Shown piece after piece: positions 17,907-24,946 of a DNA stretch of 64,000 bases. Positions within the stretch are counted from its first letter, which is position 1. The number at the start of each line of letters is the position of its first letter. The stretch is from Devosia sp. (GTDB lineage Bacteria > Pseudomonadota > Alphaproteobacteria > Rhizobiales > Devosiaceae). The notes beneath the pieces were generated by a model. That model made no database searches and was not told the DNA's origin. It was given only the letters and a program-made list of their open reading frames with translations. Location of the stretch: NCBI RefSeq assembly GCF_025809055.1, contig NZ_CP075529.1, forward strand, positions 992,001 through 1,056,000. Reading direction: 5' to 3'. Both the position numbers and the translations under genes were made by a program.

Positions 17907-18091
17907 CACCGCCCTACCCGCCTGGCCAGGATCACAAAAGAGATGACGATCCCGGCAGTCATCCCGAGCACCGCCCCGAAAGTCCCGCCAAGATAAGCGC
18001 CCATCAATCCGAGAACCGTGGCTGCGGCAAAACTGATGAGTAGAGACAAGACAGACAGAAACATTCGAAACAGTCTTTGATAGGGCCGCAA
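17906..18091 (-). CDS. Small two-helix, glycine-rich membrane protein
   Basis: 61 residues, essentially two membrane helices with small-residue packing (LGLMGAYLGGTFGAVLGMTAG), then a basic tail (RRVGR). TTG 18091 is preferred: GGAGG lies seven bases upstream, whereas the internal ATG at 18064 has no ribosome-binding site. It is the first gene of the wecB operon and overlaps wecB by one base. I do not recognise a family. It could be an assembly or stability factor for the glycosyltransferase complex (inference). Confidence 0.65.
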   Translation of the reverse strand: MRPYQRLFRMFLSVLSLLISFAAATVLGLMGAYLGGTFGAVLGMTAGIVISFVILARRVGR

Positions 18092-18297
18092 CGCAGGGCC
18101 TCCGGTCTGCCCTTACGGGCCCACCGGTCCGATTTCACTTCGGCATGAAGGCGGCAGTTCGTCTAATCAATTCCGCTGTGGTTAACCAGAACTTGAAAGC
18201 CACACTTAACGAATTCTTTCGCGGCTGCAGCAAATGCAGGTGTTCACTTCAAGCCGCCCGCAGCTTTTTCCCGTCATGGTCGCCTCAGGAACGAGGA

Positions 18298-18567
18298 ATG
18301 GCCGTGAACCAGCAGTCGCCGGAAATGCATCAGCATCAGGACACAACGACCACCATGACGGTGGCGCGCTGTGATGGCCGCCTGCTCTCCGCCGAAGACG
18401 TTCTCGGCCTGCGCACCAGCGGCAAGCTCCCGGCGCACACAATGCCCCTGCTTCTCTCGGGCTGGCTGGGACTTTTGCTTATCCTGTCGAGCCCGATCGC
18501 TGGTCTCTTCACCCTGTTTGCCGCGCCCCTCCTGCTCACCCACGTCACTGCCGCTCGCCACGCCTGA
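18298..18567 (+). CDS. Small membrane protein, unknown
   Basis: 89 residues. A polar His/Thr-rich N-terminus (MHQHQDTTTTMTVARCDGRLL) is followed by a hydrophobic stretch (about 52-80) that could form one or two membrane helices. The start ATG 18298 has AACGAGGA immediately upstream. It is read divergently from the wecB operon across a gap of about 200 bases that contains a GGTTAACC half-site (18180-18187) like half of a CtrA box. No function recognised. Confidence 0.55.
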   Translation: MAVNQQSPEMHQHQDTTTTMTVARCDGRLLSAEDVLGLRTSGKLPAHTMPLLLSGWLGLLLILSSPIAGLFTLFAAPLLLTHVTAARHA

Positions 18568-18704
18568 CGAAACCTGACATCATGGATGTCCGGGTCTGAC
18601 CAACCACGCGGATGGCTTGGCCGGGCCGGATGCCGCCGCAGATTGCGGTGCCCTCTACTTGCCGTGCCCTCCACGGTCGTCCACAGATTGCGGAGCGTCC
18701 CGTC

Positions 18705-19490
18705 GTGATCAGCAGGCTCTTCCAGTCGATCTTGCCCCCGAGGCGCACTCCCTCGGGGCGCGCGCGCCTCGTCGAAGCCGAATGGCCCGCCGCCATCTAT
18801 GCCATCGGCGATGTGCACGGCTGCCGGGAGCAACTCGAGGATTTGCAGGCCGCCATCGTTGCCGATGCCTCCGCAACCCAAGGCGAGAAATGGCTGGTCA
18901 TGCTGGGAGACTATGTCGACCGCGGGCCGGATTCGGCCGGGGTTCTCGACCTGCTGATGCGCCCGGCGCCCGCCGGATTCCGGCGCATTTGCCTCTGTGG
19001 CAATCATGAACAACTGATGCTGGATTTCGTGTCCAGCCTTGACCTCGAGTCGAACTGGCTGAAATGGGGTGGCCTGAAGACGCTCGCTTCATATGGACTG
19101 TCGCCCACCGATTTGCCCAACATGAGCAGGAAAGCGCTCCGTCAGGCGCTCGACTACCTTGTGCCCCCCGAGCACCTCGACTTCATGCGCGGCCTCCCGG
19201 TCGCATTGCGCCTGCCGGACGTCGCCTTCGTCCATGCCGGTGTCCGGCCCGATATTGCATTTGAGGACCAGCAGGATGACGATCTCATCTGGATTCGCGA
19301 GCCCTTCCTCAGCACCGAAGACCATCCCGGCTATCTCGTGGTTCATGGCCACACCCCTGAATCGTCCCCAACCATCCTGCCGCACCGTATCGGCATCGAC
19401 ACATGCGCCTTTGGCGGGGGCCCACTCACGGCATTGAGGTTGATGCCCGGTAAGCCGGTGCACTTCCTCCAGGCATTTCCCCGCTCGTAA
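18705..19490 (+). CDS. Metallophosphoesterase, PPP serine/threonine phosphatase family
   Basis: 261 residues. All dimetal-phosphatase motifs are present: GDVHG, GDYVDRGPDS, GNHE, VHAG and GHT. Such proteins act as protein phosphatases or as diadenosine-tetraphosphate hydrolases (ApaH-like); sequence alone does not decide. GTG 18705 is chosen because GGAG lies nine bases upstream and the protein then has the usual short N-terminus; an upstream ATG at 18612 would add 31 residues without resemblance to the family. Cytoplasmic. Confidence 0.88.
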   Translation: MISRLFQSILPPRRTPSGRARLVEAEWPAAIYAIGDVHGCREQLEDLQAAIVADASATQGEKWLVMLGDYVDRGPDSAGVLDLLMRPAPAGFRRICLCGNHEQLMLDFVSSLDLESNWLKWGGLKTLASYGLSPTDLPNMSRKALRQALDYLVPPEHLDFMRGLPVALRLPDVAFVHAGVRPDIAFEDQQDDDLIWIREPFLSTEDHPGYLVVHGHTPESSPTILPHRIGIDTCAFGGGPLTALRLMPGKPVHFLQAFPRS

Positions 19491-19520
19491 AACGCTTCGG
19501 CGGACTGAACCATGGCCTCT

Positions 19521-19597
19521 TTCGCCCCCTCGCTCCTCTGGGGAGAGGGTAGCGACGCCGGAAGCGCAGCGACCCGGCAGAGCTGGGGTGAGGGGTG
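19521..19597. repeat. Intergenic GC-rich repeat between phosphatase and nadK
   Basis: The segment contains CCCCCTCGCTCCTCTGGGGAG and GAGCTGGGGTGAGGGGTGAAG. Similar CCCTCACC/GGGGTGAAG wording reappears after nadK near 20550-20600. It looks like a dispersed alphaproteobacterial intergenic element of low coding potential. Confidence 0.45.
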
Positions 19598-19738
19598 AAG
19601 CAATATGCCCATGGGCCGGAGATCGGTGCACCGGTGAAATGCCCGGGCCGGCCTCATGCCTCCACTCTGATGTCGTCGCGCGCTGGCCTCGGTCGCGCCA
19701 CCATGATACGCAGGCACGCCTTCAGCGGAGACAGCGTC

Positions 19739-20509
19739 TTGTCCACTCAGCCCCGCATCAGCTTTGTGACCAACAACACCGCCGCAGCAGACGCTGCAGC
19801 CCGGCGCCTGCGCGACCGCTATGGCGATTCAGACCTCGATTCCGCGGAACTGGTCGTTGCTCTTGGCGGCGACGGCCTCATGCTGCAGACCCTGCACCGG
19901 GTCATGGGCCGGGACGTACCGACCTATGGCATGAATTTCGGCACCGTCGGGTTCATGATGAACGACTTTAGCGAGGACGACCTGCGCGAGCGCATCGCCG
20001 TCGCGCAACGCACCCACATCTATCCCTTGTCCATGACCGTGGTCGACGCCTCAGGTCAGTCCCGCACCGCCCTGGCCATCAACGAAGTATCGCTGTTTCG
20101 ATCCACCTATCAGGCCGCCAAGCTGCAGATCCTGGTTGATGGTGAGGTCCGCCTCGACGAACTGATCTGCGACGGAGCCCTGCTGTCGACGCCGGCGGGT
20201 TCGACAGCTTACAACCTGTCCGCGCACGGCCCCATCCTGCCGATCGAGGCGCCTCTGCTGGCCTTGACCCCGATTTCGCCCTTCCGTCCGCGACGCTGGC
20301 GCGGTGCGATTCTGTCAAACCGCGCCACGGTCACCTTTCTCACGCGCGAACCGGACAAGCGCCCCGTCAGTGCCGTGGCCGACAATGTCGAATTTCAAAA
20401 CGTGCGCGAGGTCACCGTGCGCGAAGACCGCAGTCACCGCGTCACCCTGCTCTTCGACCCCGGCACGAGCCTCGAAGAACGCGTCCTAACCGAGCAATTC
20501 CGCTTCTGA
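19739..20509 (+). CDS. nadK: NAD kinase
   Basis: 256 residues. It phosphorylates NAD to NADP in the cytoplasm. Visible motifs are ALGGDGLML (catalytic GGDG), NFGTVGFMMN, ICDGALLSTPAGSTAYN and the NEVSLFR loop. TTG 19739 is chosen because GGAG lies eight bases upstream and the length then equals that of alphaproteobacterial NAD kinases; an ATG at 19704 is an alternative. Both flanking gaps are repeat-rich, so the gene is probably expressed on its own. Confidence 0.92.
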   Translation: MSTQPRISFVTNNTAAADAAARRLRDRYGDSDLDSAELVVALGGDGLMLQTLHRVMGRDVPTYGMNFGTVGFMMNDFSEDDLRERIAVAQRTHIYPLSMTVVDASGQSRTALAINEVSLFRSTYQAAKLQILVDGEVRLDELICDGALLSTPAGSTAYNLSAHGPILPIEAPLLALTPISPFRPRRWRGAILSNRATVTFLTREPDKRPVSAVADNVEFQNVREVTVREDRSHRVTLLFDPGTSLEERVLTEQFRF

Positions 20510-20925
20510 TCGCATCGCCCCGGCTGGTTCAGCCGGTCCGTGCGCTGATCCATCGCCCCCTCACCCTCCGGGAAGAGGGCCGGGGTGAAGCCCCACCCCT
20601 TCACCTCCCCCTTGAAGGGGCCTTGAAGCGGCCGAAGGCAAGATCGCTCCAGTGGAGCGATCTTAGCGGACTTCGAACACGGTCGCGCAGCGGGGAGCGG
20701 CTCCAGTGGAGCCGGTCCAGTCGAGAAGGCCATGAGAGCTGTGCTCGAATGGCAAGTAGCGACGCTAGGCCCATAGGGCCGTAGCAGAGCTAGGTGGGGG
20801 TGTTCCGCGCCCGGTCCCGCACGACCCTGTCCAGCCCATGCTCCGCTTTTGAAAAATGTGCTGCTGGCAGGACCAACTCGATTTCGTCCCAAGTTCAATC
20901 AAACCGGGAAATGATCAAGGCCGGC
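20510..20925. other. 416-base repeat-rich gap after nadK
   Basis: No gene seen. It holds a CCCTCACCCTCC/GGGGTGAAG segment (about 20550-20600), a C-rich and G-rich pair around CCCCTTGAAGGGG (20607-20624), and the two perfect palindromes listed separately. The nadK and DUF2336 genes converge on it, so these structures may end transcription from both sides. Confidence 0.6.
20640..20714. repeat. Two palindromes sharing the core GCTCCAGTGGAGC
   Basis: Palindrome A (20640-20664) has 12-base arms AAGATCGCTCCA/TGGAGCGATCTT around a single G. Palindrome B (20698-20714) has 8-base arms CGGCTCCA/TGGAGCCG around a single G. The shared core but different outer arms suggest related copies of a dispersed palindromic unit. 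The single-base centre makes a DNA-level (protein-binding or cruciform) role as likely as an RNA hairpin. Confidence 0.65.
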
Positions 20926-22125
20926 TCAGGCCGCCGTCAACGCGCGAACCTCGCCAGCCTCTGCCATCGGCAGCGCGATGACGCCCTCGCGCGATCCCGC
21001 GAATGCGGAGACGACACCACGCGCCGCCTTGCGCGCCAGGGTGATGTTCTGCTCGCTGAGATAGGTAAAAACCTCTTCGAGCTCGGCCGGAATGTCGCCG
21101 TCATACTCGGCGATCATCTCCTCGGTCAGCGCCGTCACCACATAGTGCCGGGCAGCCAGGTCGTCGGACAGATCGGCAAGCCGGGCGTGCAGGATCAACC
21201 GGGCCAGGACACGGGCAACCCCTTCCCGCAACCCTGCCCGCCCAAAGAGCGCCATCAGCGCCGTGCGGCTGCCGGTCTCCAGTAGCGAAAAGACTTTGCT
21301 TTCGGAAACCTCTGCCAGGGCCGTGAGGCAGGACGAGAAAAACATGACATGGCCGGTGAGCACCGCGTGCAGCAAGACCCTGGTACTGACTTGCTCGTGC
21401 TGGACCAGCGAGCGGGCATAGTCACCCCCGGAAGCGGCCATTTCCCCGATTGCCGACAGGGCGGTATCGGTGCCGTCGCGCAGCACCCGATCAAGCCGGT
21501 CAGGCGCAAGTGCGCCCTTGACCAGCCGGCACTTCCGCAGGCTTTCCGCCACGCAGCGCACCAGCACCATGCGGGCCTCGGCGGGCAGGTCCCGCCGCGC
21601 CAGAAGCGCCCCACGCAGCCGCGCGTCGCCCCGATATTTCAGCGTAAGAGTTGCCAGCACGTCTTTGGGGAGCGGCACATCCATGCGCTGCAACAGCCGC
21701 AGAACCAGATTGTCGTCGCCCGCTTCAACCAGTGCCGCAGCAATCTTGCCGCTGATCTTGGGGCGTTGCGCAATGGCCACCAGGCCACCCGCATCCCCCG
21801 AGCGGATCAGAGGCATGAGATCGGCATCGACCAGAACAGGAGAATACTGCAGCACTGCCCGCGCAATGACCGGACTGTCGCGCAGCAGCGCCAGAATGAT
21901 CGGCCGCGGCACTTCGGGCGAGTGCAGCAAGCCATAGGCCAGCGCTGCCCGCACCTTAACCGAAGGATCGTCGAGAAACCCGATCAGGGCAGCGTAGAGC
22001 GCGGCATGTTCGTCCGCCGGACCGGAATGATCAAGATAGGCCTGCGCCGCCAGATGAGCCGCATGGCCTCGCTCATTGCTGTCGGTGGACAGCGAGAGGT
22101 CTGCAAACGCCTGGTACCCGATCAT
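20926..22125 (-). CDS. DUF2336-domain protein
   Basis: 399 residues, almost wholly helical with HEAT-like repeats (for example DDPSVKVRAALAYGLLHSPEVPRPIILALLRDSPVIARAVLQ at 50-92). This matches DUF2336 proteins, which are restricted to Alphaproteobacteria and have no settled function. I chose ATG 22125 because GGAG lies eight bases ahead; a GTG five codons upstream lacks one. It stands in the same direction as, and 87 bases from, the lytic transglycosylase gene, so the two may be co-expressed. No signal peptide or membrane segment. Confidence 0.82.
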   Translation of the reverse strand: MIGYQAFADLSLSTDSNERGHAAHLAAQAYLDHSGPADEHAALYAALIGFLDDPSVKVRAALAYGLLHSPEVPRPIILALLRDSPVIARAVLQYSPVLVDADLMPLIRSGDAGGLVAIAQRPKISGKIAAALVEAGDDNLVLRLLQRMDVPLPKDVLATLTLKYRGDARLRGALLARRDLPAEARMVLVRCVAESLRKCRLVKGALAPDRLDRVLRDGTDTALSAIGEMAASGGDYARSLVQHEQVSTRVLLHAVLTGHVMFFSSCLTALAEVSESKVFSLLETGSRTALMALFGRAGLREGVARVLARLILHARLADLSDDLAARHYVVTALTEEMIAEYDGDIPAELEEVFTYLSEQNITLARKAARGVVSAFAGSREGVIALPMAEAGEVRALTAA

Positions 22126-22212
22126 AAAGCTACTCCGCACATGGCGAAGTCACCCTAACCACCAGAGCTTAAGGAACGGTTCACCATAATTGCGGCAATC
22201 GGCAGAGGGGAA

Positions 22213-23028
22213 CTACTGGCTGTAGAGCTGTGTGAAAAATGCCGGATTGGATGCCGATCCCGTCTCCTCTGACGCCGCAGGCTCGGGCGTGTTGAGGAAG
22301 AGGCCGGTGAATGACATGTCCTCGCGGGAGAACCGGGAGGGCAAAGGCGGCTCGCTTTCGCGCTGCGGGGCGCTGCCGCCCTGCCCGGCCATCTGTTGCA
22401 CCGAGAAGCCCGCATTGCCCCCGCCCTCATGCTTGGCGGTCAGCACCTGGTAAACCTGCCTTATCGTCCGCGCCTTGCCGGAGCTGTCGAAGAAGATCGA
22501 GCGATTGGCATCAGCCTGGCGGGGGAACAGGTTGACGGCGACCTGGTCGGGATTCTGCAACCCCGCCGTGAACATGCGCTCGGCGCCCTGGGCACCAAGA
22601 AAATGGGCAATATAAAGCTCACCCGGACTGGGCATGCGTCCGAATGCCGACATCAGATAGTCGCCATTGGACCGCGTAAAGGCCGCGGCGAGGTCGGCAG
22701 CAATCTGGGGATTTTCTCTGAGCTTGAGGATTTCCGCCCGCTTGGCCGAATCGCGCACGACATAGTCGCCACCGCGCACCTCGATCTGGTCGGCATAGGC
22801 CGAATATCCCAGGCGCGGCCCCTGCTCCTTCATCACCTGAAGCCAGGTGCCCTCAAGAAATTGAAACAGGCCGGTAGCCGATGATGTCCGCGCCTTGGCC
22901 TCTGGATTGAGACTGCTCTCCCGGATGGCGGTCTGCAGCAGATAGTCAAAATCCACCCCACTCCGGCTACCTGCGGACTGCAGGGCGGTCGCCAGGCTCG
23001 ATGGAATGCTGATTGGCTGCACACCCAT
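22213..23028 (-). CDS. Lytic transglycosylase (SLT domain)
   Basis: 271 residues. It cleaves peptidoglycan glycan strands. The N-terminal SLT-type domain contains the catalytic Glu37 in AIRESSLNPEAKA and the fold motif SSATGLFQFLEGTWL. The C-terminal half (from about 190) is low-complexity and probably disordered. No classical signal peptide is seen, as in some transglycosylases exported with flagellar or secretion machinery. ATG 23028. A perfect CtrA-type box lies 54-72 bases upstream, suggesting cell-cycle-controlled expression. Confidence 0.85.
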   Translation of the reverse strand: MGVQPISIPSSLATALQSAGSRSGVDFDYLLQTAIRESSLNPEAKARTSSATGLFQFLEGTWLQVMKEQGPRLGYSAYADQIEVRGGDYVVRDSAKRAEILKLRENPQIAADLAAAFTRSNGDYLMSAFGRMPSPGELYIAHFLGAQGAERMFTAGLQNPDQVAVNLFPRQADANRSIFFDSSGKARTIRQVYQVLTAKHEGGGNAGFSVQQMAGQGGSAPQRESEPPLPSRFSREDMSFTGLFLNTPEPAASEETGSASNPAFFTQLYSQ

Positions 23029-23081
23029 TGAAGGGCTTTCAAACTGGACTCAAAGACATTCACCAGTAGAACTGGCTAGTG

Positions 23082-23100
23082 TTAACAGTGTGTTAACCAT
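23082..23100. promoter_or_regulatory. CtrA-type box upstream of the lytic transglycosylase
   Basis: The sequence TTAACAGTGTGTTAACCAT fits the CtrA consensus TTAA-N7-TTAAC exactly. It sits between the transglycosylase start (23028, minus) and the nitroreductase stop (23102). CtrA is the cell-cycle master regulator of Alphaproteobacteria and controls flagellar, division and wall genes. Confidence 0.65.
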
Positions 23101-23101
23101 A

Positions 23102-23692
23102 TCAACCCTGAAGGGGACTGCTCCAGGTGGTCACCACGTCCTCGAGCGCCGGGCGCGGACGATCCTCCATCACCGCCGCAGCCGTCCCGATATGGACAAA
23201 TCCGACGAACTGCTCGCCATCTTTTGCACCCAGAATGCCCGCCGCCTCGGCGTCAAAAGCATACCACCGCGTGACCCAAGATGCCGCGTAACCCATTGCA
23301 AACGCTGCATGACTGAGATTGAACGCGACGTTCCCCGCCGACAGCACCTGCTCCAGCCGAGGCACCTTGGGATGGTCCTGCGGCCGCGAGATAACACCCA
23401 CGGTCAGGGGCGCCGGCAGAAAGCGGCTCCGCTCCACCTCCAGGTCCGCTTCCGACGCATCCGGATTGCGACGGCGCACCAGATCAGCCAGCGCCTCCCC
23501 CGCCTTAACCCTTGATTCTCCAGCGAAAATTACCAGCCGCCAGGGCGTGATCTTCCCATGATCCGGCACCCGCGTGGCGATCGTGAGCATGGTCGCCAGT
23601 TCCTCATCACTCGGCCCCGGCTCGCGCAGAAAGGCCAGCCCCACCGAGCGGCGCGTGAGGAGATAGTCGCGAAGTGGCACGTTTACAGGCAT
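23102..23692 (-). CDS. Nitroreductase-family protein
   Basis: 196 residues, the usual size for FMN-dependent nitroreductases of the YdjA type. The N-terminal FMN-phosphate motif TRRSVGLAFL, TRVPDHGKITPWRLVIF and the C-terminal FVHIGTAA segment are visible. Such enzymes reduce nitroaromatics, quinones or other electrophiles with NAD(P)H; the physiological substrate is unknown. The start is ATG 23692. The gene appears to stand alone. Confidence 0.87.
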   Translation of the reverse strand: MPVNVPLRDYLLTRRSVGLAFLREPGPSDEELATMLTIATRVPDHGKITPWRLVIFAGESRVKAGEALADLVRRRNPDASEADLEVERSRFLPAPLTVGVISRPQDHPKVPRLEQVLSAGNVAFNLSHAAFAMGYAASWVTRWYAFDAEAAGILGAKDGEQFVGFVHIGTAAAVMEDRPRPALEDVVTTWSSPLQG

Positions 23693-23883
23693 TTACCGTC
23701 TCCAGTTCGGTCCGACTGATAACCCCCACGCCCGGCAACACAAGGCCCCGACTACAAATTCTTGCGCGCAGGCGCCGATCCGGTTTCAAAATCGCCCCGA
23801 GTGTGACACAGCTTTTCCCCAATCACGGCCTAGGCAGACCCGGTCGTGAACGGCAAGCCTGCTGATGCGGCACGGGAGTATTC

Positions 23884-24834
23884 ATGCGCGTCTTTCTTGC
23901 AACCGCCCTGGTGCTGGGTTTGGCCTTTTCCGCACTGCCGGTGGCCCTGCCCGCGTTCGCCCAGGACAATACGGAAATCCCCCCCTTGCCGCGCCCGCGC
24001 CCTGACCGTGATGCCGCCAGCACGCCAACCCCACCCGGTACAACTGCCGCCGACGCCATTCAGCAAGTCACCAGCGTGCCGCAACCGGTGACCCTGACCG
24101 CCCGCATCACTGAAGACGGCGCCGTCGTGCCGGAAGGTCTGACCTGGCGCATTTTCGAGAACACGGCGGACGCCAATGGCGAAGTCGCTCTGGTTGCCAG
24201 AGCCGACACGGGCACCGCCAACCTTGAAATCCCGCCCGGACAGTACACGCTACACGTGGCCTACGGAAACGCCCAGGTCACCCAGGAAATGTCGGTGGCA
24301 CCTGGCGCCAACGCCGTGGACGTTGTGCTGGACGCCGGCGCACTGCGCCTCAACTCTGCCGTGACCGGCGACATAGCAATCTCGCCCGCCCTGCTGAAGT
24401 TCGAGATTCATACCACGGCCGAGAATGGCGAGGTCCTGATCGTCGACAATCTGCCTCCCAACGAAGTGGTCACCCTCAATGCCGGCGTTTACGAAGTCGT
24501 ATCGCGGTTCGGGGCGATCAACGCAGTCGTGCGTGCCGATCTTCGCGTCGAGCCCGGCCAGTTGACCGACGCTACCCTTTATCATCACGCCAGCGAAATC
24601 GCGCTGCGGCTGGTATCGGAAGCTGGCGGAGAGGCGATTGCCGATGTGGAATGGACCATCAAATCCTCCGACGGGACGACAATCTTCACGGACCGCGGCG
24701 CGTTCCCCTCAGCGGTACTTTCCGAAGGCGAGTACCTGGTTCTCGCCAAGCTTGGAGACCAGGTCTACAATCGCGAAATACAGGTGCAGTCCGGCGGCCC
24801 AAGAGAAATCGAAGTGCTTTCGACCATCTACTAG
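23884..24834 (+). CDS. Secreted protein of unknown function, beta-rich
   Basis: 316 residues. A signal peptide (about 1-26, AFA|QD) is followed by a proline-rich linker (33-52) and then repeated beta-sandwich-like stretches containing NGEVALVARADTG, ENGEVLIVDNLPPNE and PGQYTLHVAYG. This pattern recalls carboxypeptidase-regulatory or PEGA-like domains. It is probably periplasmic or attached to the outer membrane. ATG 23884. The next gene on the same strand starts 112 bases downstream and also encodes a secreted protein, so the two may belong together. Confidence 0.6.
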   Translation: MRVFLATALVLGLAFSALPVALPAFAQDNTEIPPLPRPRPDRDAASTPTPPGTTAADAIQQVTSVPQPVTLTARITEDGAVVPEGLTWRIFENTADANGEVALVARADTGTANLEIPPGQYTLHVAYGNAQVTQEMSVAPGANAVDVVLDAGALRLNSAVTGDIAISPALLKFEIHTTAENGEVLIVDNLPPNEVVTLNAGVYEVVSRFGAINAVVRADLRVEPGQLTDATLYHHASEIALRLVSEAGGEAIADVEWTIKSSDGTTIFTDRGAFPSAVLSEGEYLVLAKLGDQVYNREIQVQSGGPREIEVLSTIY

Positions 24835-24946
24835 CCGCCAACGCTATAGGTATAGAACGGCCTGTTCACACGACGAGGTTAGCCCGATAACTTGGATGCA
24901 GTCGCGCGTATCGATCATACGGCGCCACATGCGAACGGAGACGACG

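Noticed and set aside
20510..20925. Structured non-coding RNA or riboswitch in the nadK-DUF2336 gap
   Set aside because: The gap lies between convergent 3' ends and its structures are simple palindromes; no known riboswitch core is recognisable.
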